The notes under the pieces: generated by a model | Seen by the model: the letters and a program-made list of their open reading frames with translations, nothing else | Told to the model about the DNA's origin: nothing | Databases searched by the model: none | Assembly: GCF_009905545.1 (NCBI RefSeq) | Contig: NZ_JAAALB010000003.1 | Coordinates: forward strand, 62,001 to 126,000 | Reading direction: 5' to 3' | Source: Cellulophaga sp. BC115SP | GTDB lineage: Bacteria > Bacteroidota > Bacteroidia > Cytophagales > Spirosomataceae | Length of the DNA: 64,000 nucleotides | Made by a program: the position numbers and the translations under genes | Part shown: positions 25,144 through 32,717 of the stretch, piece after piece | Layout of the letters: every line of letters begins with the position of its first letter | How positions within the stretch are numbered: position 1 is the first letter of the stretch

Positions 25144-26676
25144 CTATCTTAACGCTACTGGTTTTGAGTAAAAGAAATCTGGACGAATGTTAATCATTGC
25201 ATAAAACCATGTGCCTGTTTTGTCGTAAGTTGCTGTTGCACTTTGTGCTTTGGCAATTGGCATACTGTCGGTCGCATTCATGATTGAATAGCCCAATTCG
25301 ATATTGGTAAACTTGTTCATGTTGTAATTCAACGTAAAGTCTAACTCAGTACCTAATTGGTTGTTAATTGTGTTTTTGATACCATCAGAACCTGTTTTTA
25401 CCATAGCTTTGTTTAAGGCAAATGAGTGATAATCCAAGCCAACTGTCAACACATTGGTCGTATATTTTACCTTGAAATAAGCATTGTTCAAGCCTCCTGC
25501 TGGTGCACCTGTACCTACATAAAAGTAATCCATATAGCCCCAGTGACGGTGTGGTGTTCCATAAAGTGGGTCAAAGCGATTGTCTTTGCCACTAGGATTT
25601 ACAGCGTCATTTCCTGAAAGAACATCATATCCTGGCGTAAAAGCCCATTTACCTTTTTGGTAAGTTGCCGAAAGCGTGTAGTGATAAGCATCCATGTCTA
25701 CCCCGTCACGATTTTTGCCTGTTTGTGCATAATATGCTCCTTGAAAAGCAATTTTACCAAATCCTGAAGCATTGCCCAACGTGTGATTAACCATCAAACC
25801 ATAAGTTACACGACTATTAACCCCTTTTTGTCCTCTAAAATCTTTTCCATACAAATACCCTGTCGTACTGTTTCCAACCAAGGTATCCATCTTATATTTC
25901 CCAAAATCATCGTTGAAAAATAGACCTGAAAATTTGGTCTGATTAAACTTACGTGATATATATACGCTTTTGAATGATTTGTAATCTTGCGTCGCACCAT
26001 TGGTACTTGGATTACTCGTAAATACTGCTCCGTTTGGAATCGTTCCTGCGGGTACTGCTACCAAAGCGCCTTTCGAATTGGGCATATACTGTGGTGTGTT
26101 GGCAGGCGTATAAATGGTTCCAGTTGTATTAAAAGCATCAGTATTTTGGTTGAAAGCATAACCTACATCAAACTGCCAACCTGAGTGCATTCCTTTGAGT
26201 AATACCATGTCGTGACGACGACTTTGTTGCAACCAATCCAAATTTCCTATTAATCTTACATCGTCATAACTTAATTCTTGGCGACCAATTTTGATTGAAA
26301 GTTGATCAACTGCTTTGAATTTAATCGTAGTGTCAGCTTTGTTGGCTAAGGTTACCTCAGCCCATCCTTCATGTAACATCAGGCGACTGCCATCGTTGTT
26401 TGAGATACTCGAAGCATCTTGTCCCCATACGCGAATGTCCTGAACGGTAGCTCCAAATGTTACTCGATCCCATTTGTATCCAAAAATCAAGCGAGTACGT
26501 TGAGAAGTAAATGCCGCGGCATCTGAACCTGTCGGTACTAAATTACCTAGTCCATTACGAACCTCAGTACGAGTTCTAACTTGACCTTGAAGAGTGAATT
26601 GTGCCTTCGACACAAAGTGAGTAGAAACCCCCACCAATAAGGCTAATGCAGCCTTGATTTTGTAAGTTTTTTTCAT
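25144..26676 (-). CDS. outer-membrane porin, alginate-export-like beta-barrel
   Basis: Protein of 510 residues with a signal peptide (KIKAALALLVGVSTHFVSKA, cleaved before QFTLQGQ). The mature part is rich in alternating strands: FTLQGQVRTRTEVRNG, RTRLIFGYKWDRVTFGATVQ, and IKIGRQELSYDDVRLIGNLDWLQQ (described by its core KIGRQELSYD), which is the signature stretch of the alginate-export family of porins. The C-terminus ends in aromatic strands (WFYAMINIRPDFFYSKP). Its place between narK and nrtA suggests passage of nitrate or nitrite through the outer membrane; alginate transport is unlikely here. A UGGGGG-loop hairpin lies 48 bases before the start. Confidence 0.82.
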   Translation of the reverse strand: MKKTYKIKAALALLVGVSTHFVSKAQFTLQGQVRTRTEVRNGLGNLVPTGSDAAAFTSQRTRLIFGYKWDRVTFGATVQDIRVWGQDASSISNNDGSRLMLHEGWAEVTLANKADTTIKFKAVDQLSIKIGRQELSYDDVRLIGNLDWLQQSRRHDMVLLKGMHSGWQFDVGYAFNQNTDAFNTTGTIYTPANTPQYMPNSKGALVAVPAGTIPNGAVFTSNPSTNGATQDYKSFKSVYISRKFNQTKFSGLFFNDDFGKYKMDTLVGNSTTGYLYGKDFRGQKGVNSRVTYGLMVNHTLGNASGFGKIAFQGAYYAQTGKNRDGVDMDAYHYTLSATYQKGKWAFTPGYDVLSGNDAVNPSGKDNRFDPLYGTPHRHWGYMDYFYVGTGAPAGGLNNAYFKVKYTTNVLTVGLDYHSFALNKAMVKTGSDGIKNTINNQLGTELDFTLNYNMNKFTNIELGYSIMNATDSMPIAKAQSATATYDKTGTWFYAMINIRPDFFYSKPVALR

Positions 26677-26723
26677 ACTTTTGTAGCTGATTGTAAGATT
26701 TTAACAGAGTTTTGCGATTTTCG

Positions 26724-26752
26724 CCCGAATTGAGACCCCCATCTCATTCGGG
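26724..26752 (-). promoter_or_regulatory. UGGGGG-loop hairpin in the porin leader
   Basis: Minus strand: CCCGAATGAGA / TCTCAATTCGGG pair over 11 bp with one bulged base; loop TGGGGG. On the plus strand the same hairpin is followed by TTTTTTT, but no plus-strand gene precedes it. Confidence 0.65.
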
Positions 26753-26792
26753 TTTTTTTGTTTGTTTTAAAAGAAAAATAGATGAGAATGGT

Positions 26793-26855
26793 AGATTTTT
26801 GATTTCCAATTTTAGGATTTACTGCTATAATTCCGAAATCAAAAATCCTAAATCT
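26793..26855. repeat. R3 intergenic palindromic repeat, copy 2
   Basis: GATTTTTGATTTC (26794-26806) and GAAATCAAAAATC (26835-26847), 13-bp perfect inverted repeat between narK and the porin gene. Confidence 0.8.
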
Positions 26856-26865
26856 GAAATATCAT

Positions 26866-28176
26866 TTAAGCCATTTCTGGTTCTAACTTTAATTTTTCTG
26901 AAGTTTGTGATTGTTTTTCGAAACGACTTATGGCTACCACTAAGCCAATAGCGCCTACCACTAAACCGATATAGAAGAAAGCTTGGTTATAAGTAATGTT
27001 TTCAGATTTGAATAAAAAGCCTGCTAGCACACCACCAAGGTTGCCACCAGCACCTACGATTCCTGAAACAGAGCCTACATTTTTTGAATCAATAAAAGGT
27101 ACGATTGCATAAGTGGCGCCGTTTGCCATTTTCAAGAAGAAAGCAAAACCTAACATCGCTACCACTGCCATAGCCAAAGAATTGGTTTGAGCGAAGAGAA
27201 TAATACCTATACCCTCAAAAGTCAACAATCCTGCTAATAACCATCCTTTACCACGCATTCCCATTTTAGCACCTACTTTGTCGGCTACGATGCCTCCGAT
27301 GGCTCTGGCAAACAAGTTCATGAATCCGAAGATACCTGCCAATAAGCCTGCTGTTGCTAAATCACATTTGAAGTATTCTGAAAAGTACAAAGCGGCTACA
27401 TTGTCGAACGTAATTTCGATACCAAAACAAGCTCCATAAGCTAAAAACAAAATCCATGTACGAAAATCAGAGGCTGCTGCCCAGAACGAACCTTTTGTTT
27501 GTTGTTGGCGAGTAATTTCTGAGAAGTTACCGGCTGGCGTATCTTTTGTATAACGGAAGTACACAAATGCCATTACCAATAAAATTACTCCAGGAATCAT
27601 CATGGCTAATCTCCATGCTTCAGGTTTGGTATAACCCGCTCCAACAAATGCTGCAAATACTAAAGGCATAACCATGTTAGTAATACCTCCTCCCAAGTTG
27701 CCCCAGCCTCCTGCTACAGCGTTGGCAGTTCCTTTAATTTTAGGAGCAAACATCATAGAAGTATGGTATTGTGTAATCACAAATGATGCGCCAATAACAC
27801 CGATAGCAAGACGAAACAATAAGAAGCTTTCGTAGCTATTCGCCAAACCAATACCAATTACAGGAATAGAGCCAAGGAGTAGCAAACCAGTGTACGTCAA
27901 ACGTGGACCTAACGTGTCGCATAAACGTCCGATAATTAATCGAGCAAAAATTGTTGCCGAAACCGAAGCAATCATTACATTTCCGATTTGAGCTTTGGTA
28001 AGTCCCAAATCATCTTTGACGATTTTCATCAATGGCGCGATGCCAAACCAACCAAAGAAGCAAAAGAAAAAAGTAATCCATGTAATATGAAAAGTCTTCA
28101 TTTGGATTCCTTTCCACGACAATACATTCAAGGACTCTAACGGAGCCCTGTTTGATACAGAGTTTTGCGATAACAT
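26866..28176 (-). CDS. narK: NarK-family nitrate/nitrite transporter (MFS)
   Basis: Inner-membrane nitrate uptake or nitrate/nitrite antiporter of 436 residues with twelve helices. The nitrate-signature motifs of the NNP family are seen as AGGWGNLGGGITNM in helix 5 and GAGGNLGGVLAGF in helix 11, and the conserved Arg of helix 2 lies in ARLIIGRLCD. The opening (APLESLNVLSWKGIQMKTFHIT, beginning after a short polar tail) is the usual start of Bacteroidota NarK, supporting ATG 28176. It precedes the porin on the same strand. Two tandem UGGGGG-loop hairpins occupy the leader, and a near-consensus -7 element (TTATACCTTGC) lies at about 28311-28320. Confidence 0.93.
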   Translation of the reverse strand: MLSQNSVSNRAPLESLNVLSWKGIQMKTFHITWITFFFCFFGWFGIAPLMKIVKDDLGLTKAQIGNVMIASVSATIFARLIIGRLCDTLGPRLTYTGLLLLGSIPVIGIGLANSYESFLLFRLAIGVIGASFVITQYHTSMMFAPKIKGTANAVAGGWGNLGGGITNMVMPLVFAAFVGAGYTKPEAWRLAMMIPGVILLVMAFVYFRYTKDTPAGNFSEITRQQQTKGSFWAAASDFRTWILFLAYGACFGIEITFDNVAALYFSEYFKCDLATAGLLAGIFGFMNLFARAIGGIVADKVGAKMGMRGKGWLLAGLLTFEGIGIILFAQTNSLAMAVVAMLGFAFFLKMANGATYAIVPFIDSKNVGSVSGIVGAGGNLGGVLAGFLFKSENITYNQAFFYIGLVVGAIGLVVAISRFEKQSQTSEKLKLEPEMA

Positions 28177-28198
28177 AATTTATTCCTGTTTTCAGTAA

Positions 28199-28220
28199 CA
28201 TGACTGCCCCCACAATCATA
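28199..28220 (-). promoter_or_regulatory. UGGGGG-loop hairpin 2 in the narK leader
   Basis: Minus strand: TATGATTG / CAGTCATG, 8 pairs including G-U wobbles, loop TGGGGG. It ends 22 bases before the start codon. Confidence 0.65.
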
Positions 28221-28235
28221 ATACAGATGGTTTTA

Positions 28236-28253
28236 CATTCGCCCCCACGAATG
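28236..28253 (-). promoter_or_regulatory. UGGGGG-loop hairpin 1 in the narK leader
   Basis: Minus strand: CATTCG / CGAATG, perfect 6 bp, loop TGGGGG. It is 15 bases upstream of hairpin 2, so the leader has two hexaloop hairpins in tandem. Confidence 0.7.
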
Positions 28254-28464
28254 ACCATTTTCAACTAACTGTTGAAGGGAAATAAAGAACTAAAGAGCCC
28301 AGAAAGCGGGCAAGGTATAAGATTTATTAATTTTGAGAGTGTTGATGAAAAATGAAGTAGTCTAATTTATCAAGGTAATTAGTGGAACGGTTTCGCAGAA
28401 TTATCGTTGAAACCTTTTTGTTTTATATAGTGCTTGATTACGTTCTAACTAAAATGAAATGTCC

Positions 28465-29232
28465 TTAACCACGCATCGTTCTAATTTCTTCTTTTAGGTA
28501 AGTTTCTATAAACTCTGGATGAAGACTTACCACTTCGCCAATGACAATCACTGCTGGATTGCTGAGTTTTTGTGTTTTTACTTTTGCTCCAATATCCTCA
28601 ATAGTTCCGACAAGATACTTGGCGTTGTCGCGTGTGCCATTTTGAACTATTGCTACTGGTGTATCTTGTTTTTGGTAGTCAGTAAAAATAGCACAAATCT
28701 GTTCTAATTTACTCATACCCATCAGCACTACCACCGTTGCGGTTGACTGTGCCGCTAGTTTAATATCATTTGAAAGTTCACCTGTTTTGGTCGTGCCAGT
28801 AATTACCCAAAAACTTTCAGCATATCCTCTCGTGGTAACTGGAATTCCTACCGAAGCTGGCGCCGCAATGGCAGAAGTAACACCCGAAATCACTTCACAA
28901 GGAATATTAAATGAACGAACATATTCTATTTCTTCGAAGCCTCTTCCAAAAACAAAAGGATCGCCACCTTTGAGCCTTACTACATGTCCATATTCAAGGG
29001 CCAATTGTACTATCTGATAATTGATTTGCTCTTGCGTATAAACATATTTACCTAAGCGTTTTCCCACATATACTTTTACGGCATCTGGCTTGGCATACGC
29101 CAAAAGTTCTTCATTAGCTAAGGCATCATAGAGAATAACATCTGCTGACTCTATTGCTTTGATGCCTTTTAGAGTAATTAACTCTATATCACCTGGGCCA
29201 GCTCCAATCAAACTTATTCTTGGAATATTCAT
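28465..29232 (-). CDS. cobA: uroporphyrinogen-III C-methyltransferase (siroheme synthesis)
   Basis: SAM-dependent enzyme that methylates uroporphyrinogen III twice to precorrin-2, the precursor of siroheme for NirB. Length 255 residues is the single-domain SUMT size; the CysG oxidase/chelatase domain is absent. Family motifs: ISLIGAGPGDIELIT at the start (VGAGPGD type), YDALANEELL, then RLKGGDPFVFGRG around residue 85, VISGVTSAIAAPASVGIPVTTRG and the late GEVVSLHPE. It is divergent from nirB, the enzyme that needs its product, with a 444-bp shared control region. It is 288 bp upstream of narK on the same strand, with leader hairpins in between, so it is probably a separate unit. Confidence 0.92.
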   Translation of the reverse strand: MNIPRISLIGAGPGDIELITLKGIKAIESADVILYDALANEELLAYAKPDAVKVYVGKRLGKYVYTQEQINYQIVQLALEYGHVVRLKGGDPFVFGRGFEEIEYVRSFNIPCEVISGVTSAIAAPASVGIPVTTRGYAESFWVITGTTKTGELSNDIKLAAQSTATVVVLMGMSKLEQICAIFTDYQKQDTPVAIVQNGTRDNAKYLVGTIEDIGAKVKTQKLSNPAVIVIGEVVSLHPEFIETYLKEEIRTMRG

Positions 29233-29359
29233 ATTCTATTCTTTTTTGATATTTTTGCTTATGATTGAAACTACTCAGTTGTGATTTCGATACAAAAATG
29301 GCATAAAAATGTTTAAATCCAAAATTTAAGTTAAAATTTTAGGTATTTTTTTGAAAAAA

Positions 29360-29392
29360 TTTGCAAAATCAATAAAAATAGGTTTAAATTTG
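29360..29392 (+). promoter_or_regulatory. promoter of nirBD
   Basis: TTTG (29360-29363), 21 bases, then TAAATTTG (29385-29392): a full match to the Bacteroidota -33/-7 pattern. Transcription would start near 29399, leaving a leader of about 280 nt. TTGAT-N6-ATCAA (29390-29405) overlaps the -7 element and start site. Confidence 0.65.
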
Positions 29393-29676
29393 ATACATAA
29401 ATCAAGGGGTTGTGGGAAAAAATGAATAAATTTGTTATAGAATTAATACAATTAGATTCAATTTTTCATTTAGTATTTATAGTGATAAATAACTAATTAC
29501 ACATTCTCTATTTACCACACAGTATCTGAGTATTTATTACTAGTTAGTTAAAAATACTTAGCTTTTTTAAAGACAAACTTCACAACGGCTTAAATAGAGT
29601 AAAGATACTCACACCTTAATAGGGTATCTATATGAATCAGTAATCAAGCATTTATCATCCTATAAATAACCATCAA
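29393..29676 (+). other. long nirB leader
   Basis: About 280 bases of AT-rich leader. It contains a 24-codon open frame (29422-29496, preceded by GGGGTTGTGGG) that could be a leader peptide or chance, and an inverted repeat AGATACTC / GGGTATCT at 29603-29629 close to the gene. Confidence 0.4.
29603..29629. promoter_or_regulatory. inverted repeat ahead of nirB
   Basis: AGATACTC and GGGTATCT, 8-bp arms with one mismatch and 11-base spacing, 48 bases before the start codon. The TAC...GTA half-sites faintly resemble NarL heptamers, but the spacing is not the known 7-2-7. Confidence 0.35.
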
Positions 29677-32187
29677 ATGAAAAAGAAAATTGTCGTAGTG
29701 GGGAACGGCATGGTGGGGTATAAGTTTTGTGAAAAGCTTATTGCAAAAGACGCCGCTCAGGAGTTTGATTTGGTTGTATTTGGCGAAGAAATTCGTCCAG
29801 CTTACGACCGTGTACATTTGTCTGCATACTTCGCTGGTAAAACAGTTGAAGACCTGACAATGGCTCCTGCAAGTTGGTATGCCGAAAATGGCATTACCCT
29901 TCACCTTTCTGACCCAATCGTGGACATCGATAGAGATGCCAAGACGGTTCGCTCGCACCATGGTTTGGTCGAGGCGTATGATTATTTAGTATTAGCTACG
30001 GGCTCAGCTGCCTTTGTGCCTCCGATTCCTGGCGTTGAAAAAGACGGAGTGTTTGTGTATCGTACGATTGAAGATTTGGATATGATGCAGAATCATGCCA
30101 AAAAAGCCAAAAAAGGTGCGGTGATCGGTGGAGGTTTGTTGGGTCTTGAAGCAGCAAAGGCATTGCTCGACCTAGGATTAGAAGAAACGCATGTAATCGA
30201 ATTTGCGCCAAGGCTAATGCCTCGCCAAGTAGATGATGCAGGCTCAAAAATGCTTCAGACTAAGTTAGAAGAATTAGGTTTGAAGATACATTTGAATAAG
30301 AATACCCAAGAAATTCGTGGCAATGGCGCTATCTCTTCGATGCTCTTTGCTGATGGAGTAGAGTTGGAAGTAGACATGTTAGTGATTTCGGCAGGTATCA
30401 AACCTCGCGACGAAGTAGCTCGCATTGCAGGATTAGAAGTAGGTGTGCGTGGAGGTGTGATTGTAAATGATTATTTGCAGACTTCAGACCCAAATATTTA
30501 TGCTATTGGCGAATGTGCTTTGGCTCATCACATGATATATGGCTTGGTTGCACCAGGTTATGAAATGGCAGATGTGGTAGTAAATCAATTGGTAAAGGAT
30601 AAAGATAAATCATTCAAGCCGTTTGATATGTCTACTAAACTCAAATTGATTGGGGTAGATGTGGCAAGTTTTGGGGATGCTTTTATTCAAGAACCTAATT
30701 GTCAGACTATCGTTTACGAAAATTCTGCGAAAGGTATTTATAAAAGAATCAATATCTCCAACGATGGCAAGTATTTGCTCGGAGGGATTTTGATTGGCGA
30801 TGCAGAGCAATATAATATGCTTTTGCAAAATGTCAAAAACCAAACAGTTCTTCCTCCTGACCCAGAGGATTTGATGCTCGGGGCTCGTGGAGGCAAGGAA
30901 GAATCAGGTGCTGGTGTAATGGCATTACCAGACGACGCTTCGATTTGTTCATGTGAAGCTATATCAAAAGGACAAATCTGTGGGGAAGTTTTGGCAGGAA
31001 ATAATACGCTTGACGCTATTAAAAAATGTACGAAAGCGGGTACTGGTTGTGGTGGTTGTGTACCGATGGTCAAAGACCTCATCAACGAAACCATGAAAAG
31101 CCAAGGGGTGTATATCCGCAATATTATCTGCGAACACTTTGAGTATACACGTCAAGAGCTTTTTGACCTTGTCAAAATCAAAGGATATAAAACCTATGAG
31201 GAGGCTTTGGATGGATTGGGTCACGGCGATGGTTGCGAAACTTGTAAGCCTGCTGTAGCTTCTATCTTGGCAAGTTTATGGAACGAGATGATTTTGGTAA
31301 AAGGCAATGACACCGTTCAAGATTCGAACGACCGTTATTTAGCTAATATCCAGAAAAATGGCACTTACTCGGTTGTCCCTCGTATCCCTGGCGGAGAAAT
31401 AACGCCAGATAAATTGATTGTAATTGGACAAGTTGCGTTGAAATACGGACTTTACACCAAAATCACAGGTGGTCAGCGTATCGACCTTTTTGGTGCTCAC
31501 GTATCAGACTTGCCTGCCATTTGGGAAGAATTGGTCAATGCTGGATTTGAGTCAGGACACGCTTATGGCAAGGCATTACGTACTGTAAAGTCATGTGTAG
31601 GCTCAACTTGGTGTCGTTTTGGTTTGCATGATTCTGTATCTTTTGCCATCGAAATCGAAGAGCGCTACCGTGGACTGAGAGCGCCTCATAAGTTCAAATC
31701 GGCAGTTTCGGGCTGTACGCGTGAGTGTGCCGAAGCGCAATCGAAAGACTTTGGAATTATCGCTACCGAGAAAGGTTGGAACTTATATGTATGTGGCAAT
31801 GGCGGCGTAAAGCCTCAACACGCTTTATTATTAGCCAGCGACATCGACTCAGAAACCTGTATTAAGTACATCGACCGTTTCTTGATGTTTTATATCAAAA
31901 CGGCAGAACCTTTGACTCGCACTGCCACATGGCTCAATAAACTCGATGGTGGAATAGATTATCTCAAAGCCGTTGTAATCGATGATGTATTAGGCTTAAA
32001 TAAGCAGTTTGAAGATGAAATGAATATGCTGGTAGAGGCATATCGTTGTGAATGGAAAGAGGTAGTAACAAACCCTGAGCTTCGCAAACGTTTTACACAC
32101 TTTGTCAATGCGCCACACATAAAAGACCCGAATGTCAAATTCGAGCCAATGCGTGACCAAATTAAAGCAGCAGAGTGGGTGAAATAA
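29677..32187 (+). CDS. nirB: NAD(P)H-nitrite reductase, large subunit
   Basis: Six-electron reduction of nitrite to ammonium in the cytosol with siroheme. Modules in 836 residues: FAD/NAD(P)H domain at 1-400 (VVGNGMVGYKF; second site IGGGLLGLEAAK), BFD-like [2Fe-2S] domain at about 415-480 (SICSCEAISKG, CTKAGTGCGGC), a second similar Cys pair (DGCETCKPAV), then the siroheme domain from about 560 with its cluster/siroheme ligands CVGSTWCRFG and SGCTRECAEA (four Cys). All ligands are present, so the enzyme should be active. It is first of the plus-strand operon nirB-nirD-narX-narL and divergent from cobA. Confidence 0.96.
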   Translation: MKKKIVVVGNGMVGYKFCEKLIAKDAAQEFDLVVFGEEIRPAYDRVHLSAYFAGKTVEDLTMAPASWYAENGITLHLSDPIVDIDRDAKTVRSHHGLVEAYDYLVLATGSAAFVPPIPGVEKDGVFVYRTIEDLDMMQNHAKKAKKGAVIGGGLLGLEAAKALLDLGLEETHVIEFAPRLMPRQVDDAGSKMLQTKLEELGLKIHLNKNTQEIRGNGAISSMLFADGVELEVDMLVISAGIKPRDEVARIAGLEVGVRGGVIVNDYLQTSDPNIYAIGECALAHHMIYGLVAPGYEMADVVVNQLVKDKDKSFKPFDMSTKLKLIGVDVASFGDAFIQEPNCQTIVYENSAKGIYKRINISNDGKYLLGGILIGDAEQYNMLLQNVKNQTVLPPDPEDLMLGARGGKEESGAGVMALPDDASICSCEAISKGQICGEVLAGNNTLDAIKKCTKAGTGCGGCVPMVKDLINETMKSQGVYIRNIICEHFEYTRQELFDLVKIKGYKTYEEALDGLGHGDGCETCKPAVASILASLWNEMILVKGNDTVQDSNDRYLANIQKNGTYSVVPRIPGGEITPDKLIVIGQVALKYGLYTKITGGQRIDLFGAHVSDLPAIWEELVNAGFESGHAYGKALRTVKSCVGSTWCRFGLHDSVSFAIEIEERYRGLRAPHKFKSAVSGCTRECAEAQSKDFGIIATEKGWNLYVCGNGGVKPQHALLLASDIDSETCIKYIDRFLMFYIKTAEPLTRTATWLNKLDGGIDYLKAVVIDDVLGLNKQFEDEMNMLVEAYRCEWKEVVTNPELRKRFTHFVNAPHIKDPNVKFEPMRDQIKAAEWVK

Positions 32188-32248
32188 TGATTCAACAGAT
32201 TGAAGGCAATAGATTGCTATTGCCCAAAGTCCTTAAAAAGCAAATACA

Positions 32249-32605
32249 ATGAGCAACATATTAGCAGAAGATACTCTTGTTTGGCATTTGGCATGTTCAG
32301 AAGCCGACATACCCGAAAATGGCGGAGCTTGTGCACTCATCAAGGGAGAACAAATCGCTATTTATAATTTTAAAAGAAGAGGTGAATGGTTTGCCACACA
32401 AAATCTTTGCCCACATCGCCAACAAATGGCTCTTTCGAGAGGCATGATTGGCTCGACGGGCGAAGAACAAGAACCTAAAGTGGCTTGCCCTTTTCATAAA
32501 AAGACTTTTTCCTTGAAAACAGGAGCTTGTCTTTCTGGCGACGATTATCAGATTCAAACCTATCCCGTGAAAGTAGAAAACGGAATGGTTTACGTAGGCT
32601 TGTAA
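32249..32605 (+). CDS. nirD: nitrite reductase, small Rieske-type subunit
   Basis: Small partner of NirB, 118 residues, a Rieske-fold [2Fe-2S] protein. Both metal-ligand pairs are visible: C-P-H in NLCPHRQQ and C-P-F-H in ACPFHKKTF. Many NirD proteins have lost these ligands; this one keeps them, so it can transfer electrons. It starts 61 bases after nirB and is clearly part of the same transcript. A 13-bp stem-loop lies between it and narX. Confidence 0.93.
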   Translation: MSNILAEDTLVWHLACSEADIPENGGACALIKGEQIAIYNFKRRGEWFATQNLCPHRQQMALSRGMIGSTGEEQEPKVACPFHKKTFSLKTGACLSGDDYQIQTYPVKVENGMVYVGL

Positions 32606-32617
32606 CGACCAAATACA

Positions 32618-32663
32618 GCTTTGGGCTTGTTTTTAGCTTCTTATTTTAGGACAAGTCCAAAGC
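32618..32663 (+). other. stem-loop between nirD and narX
   Basis: GCTTTGGGCTTGT / ACAAGTCCAAAGC, 13 bp with one G-U pair, 20-base loop, no T-run. It could partly terminate or stabilise the nirBD message ahead of the regulators. Confidence 0.6.
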
Positions 32664-32717
32664 AAAATATTATACTTTTAAGATTTTTTTGAAACAATTT
32701 GATAACCAGTAAATTAC

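Noticed and set aside
25144-26676. Alginate export function for the porin
   Set aside because: Family name only; no alginate genes are present and the gene lies among nitrate transport genes.
26724-26760. The porin-leader hairpin as a plus-strand terminator
   Set aside because: It does have a T-run on the plus strand, but no plus-strand gene or promoter precedes it, and its UGGGGG loop matches the other three leader hairpins on the minus strand.
28199-28253. narK leader hairpins as classical ANTAR (NasR) targets
   Set aside because: Two hexaloops in tandem fit, but position 1 of the loop is U and not A, and no intrinsic terminator follows, so the known class is not claimed.
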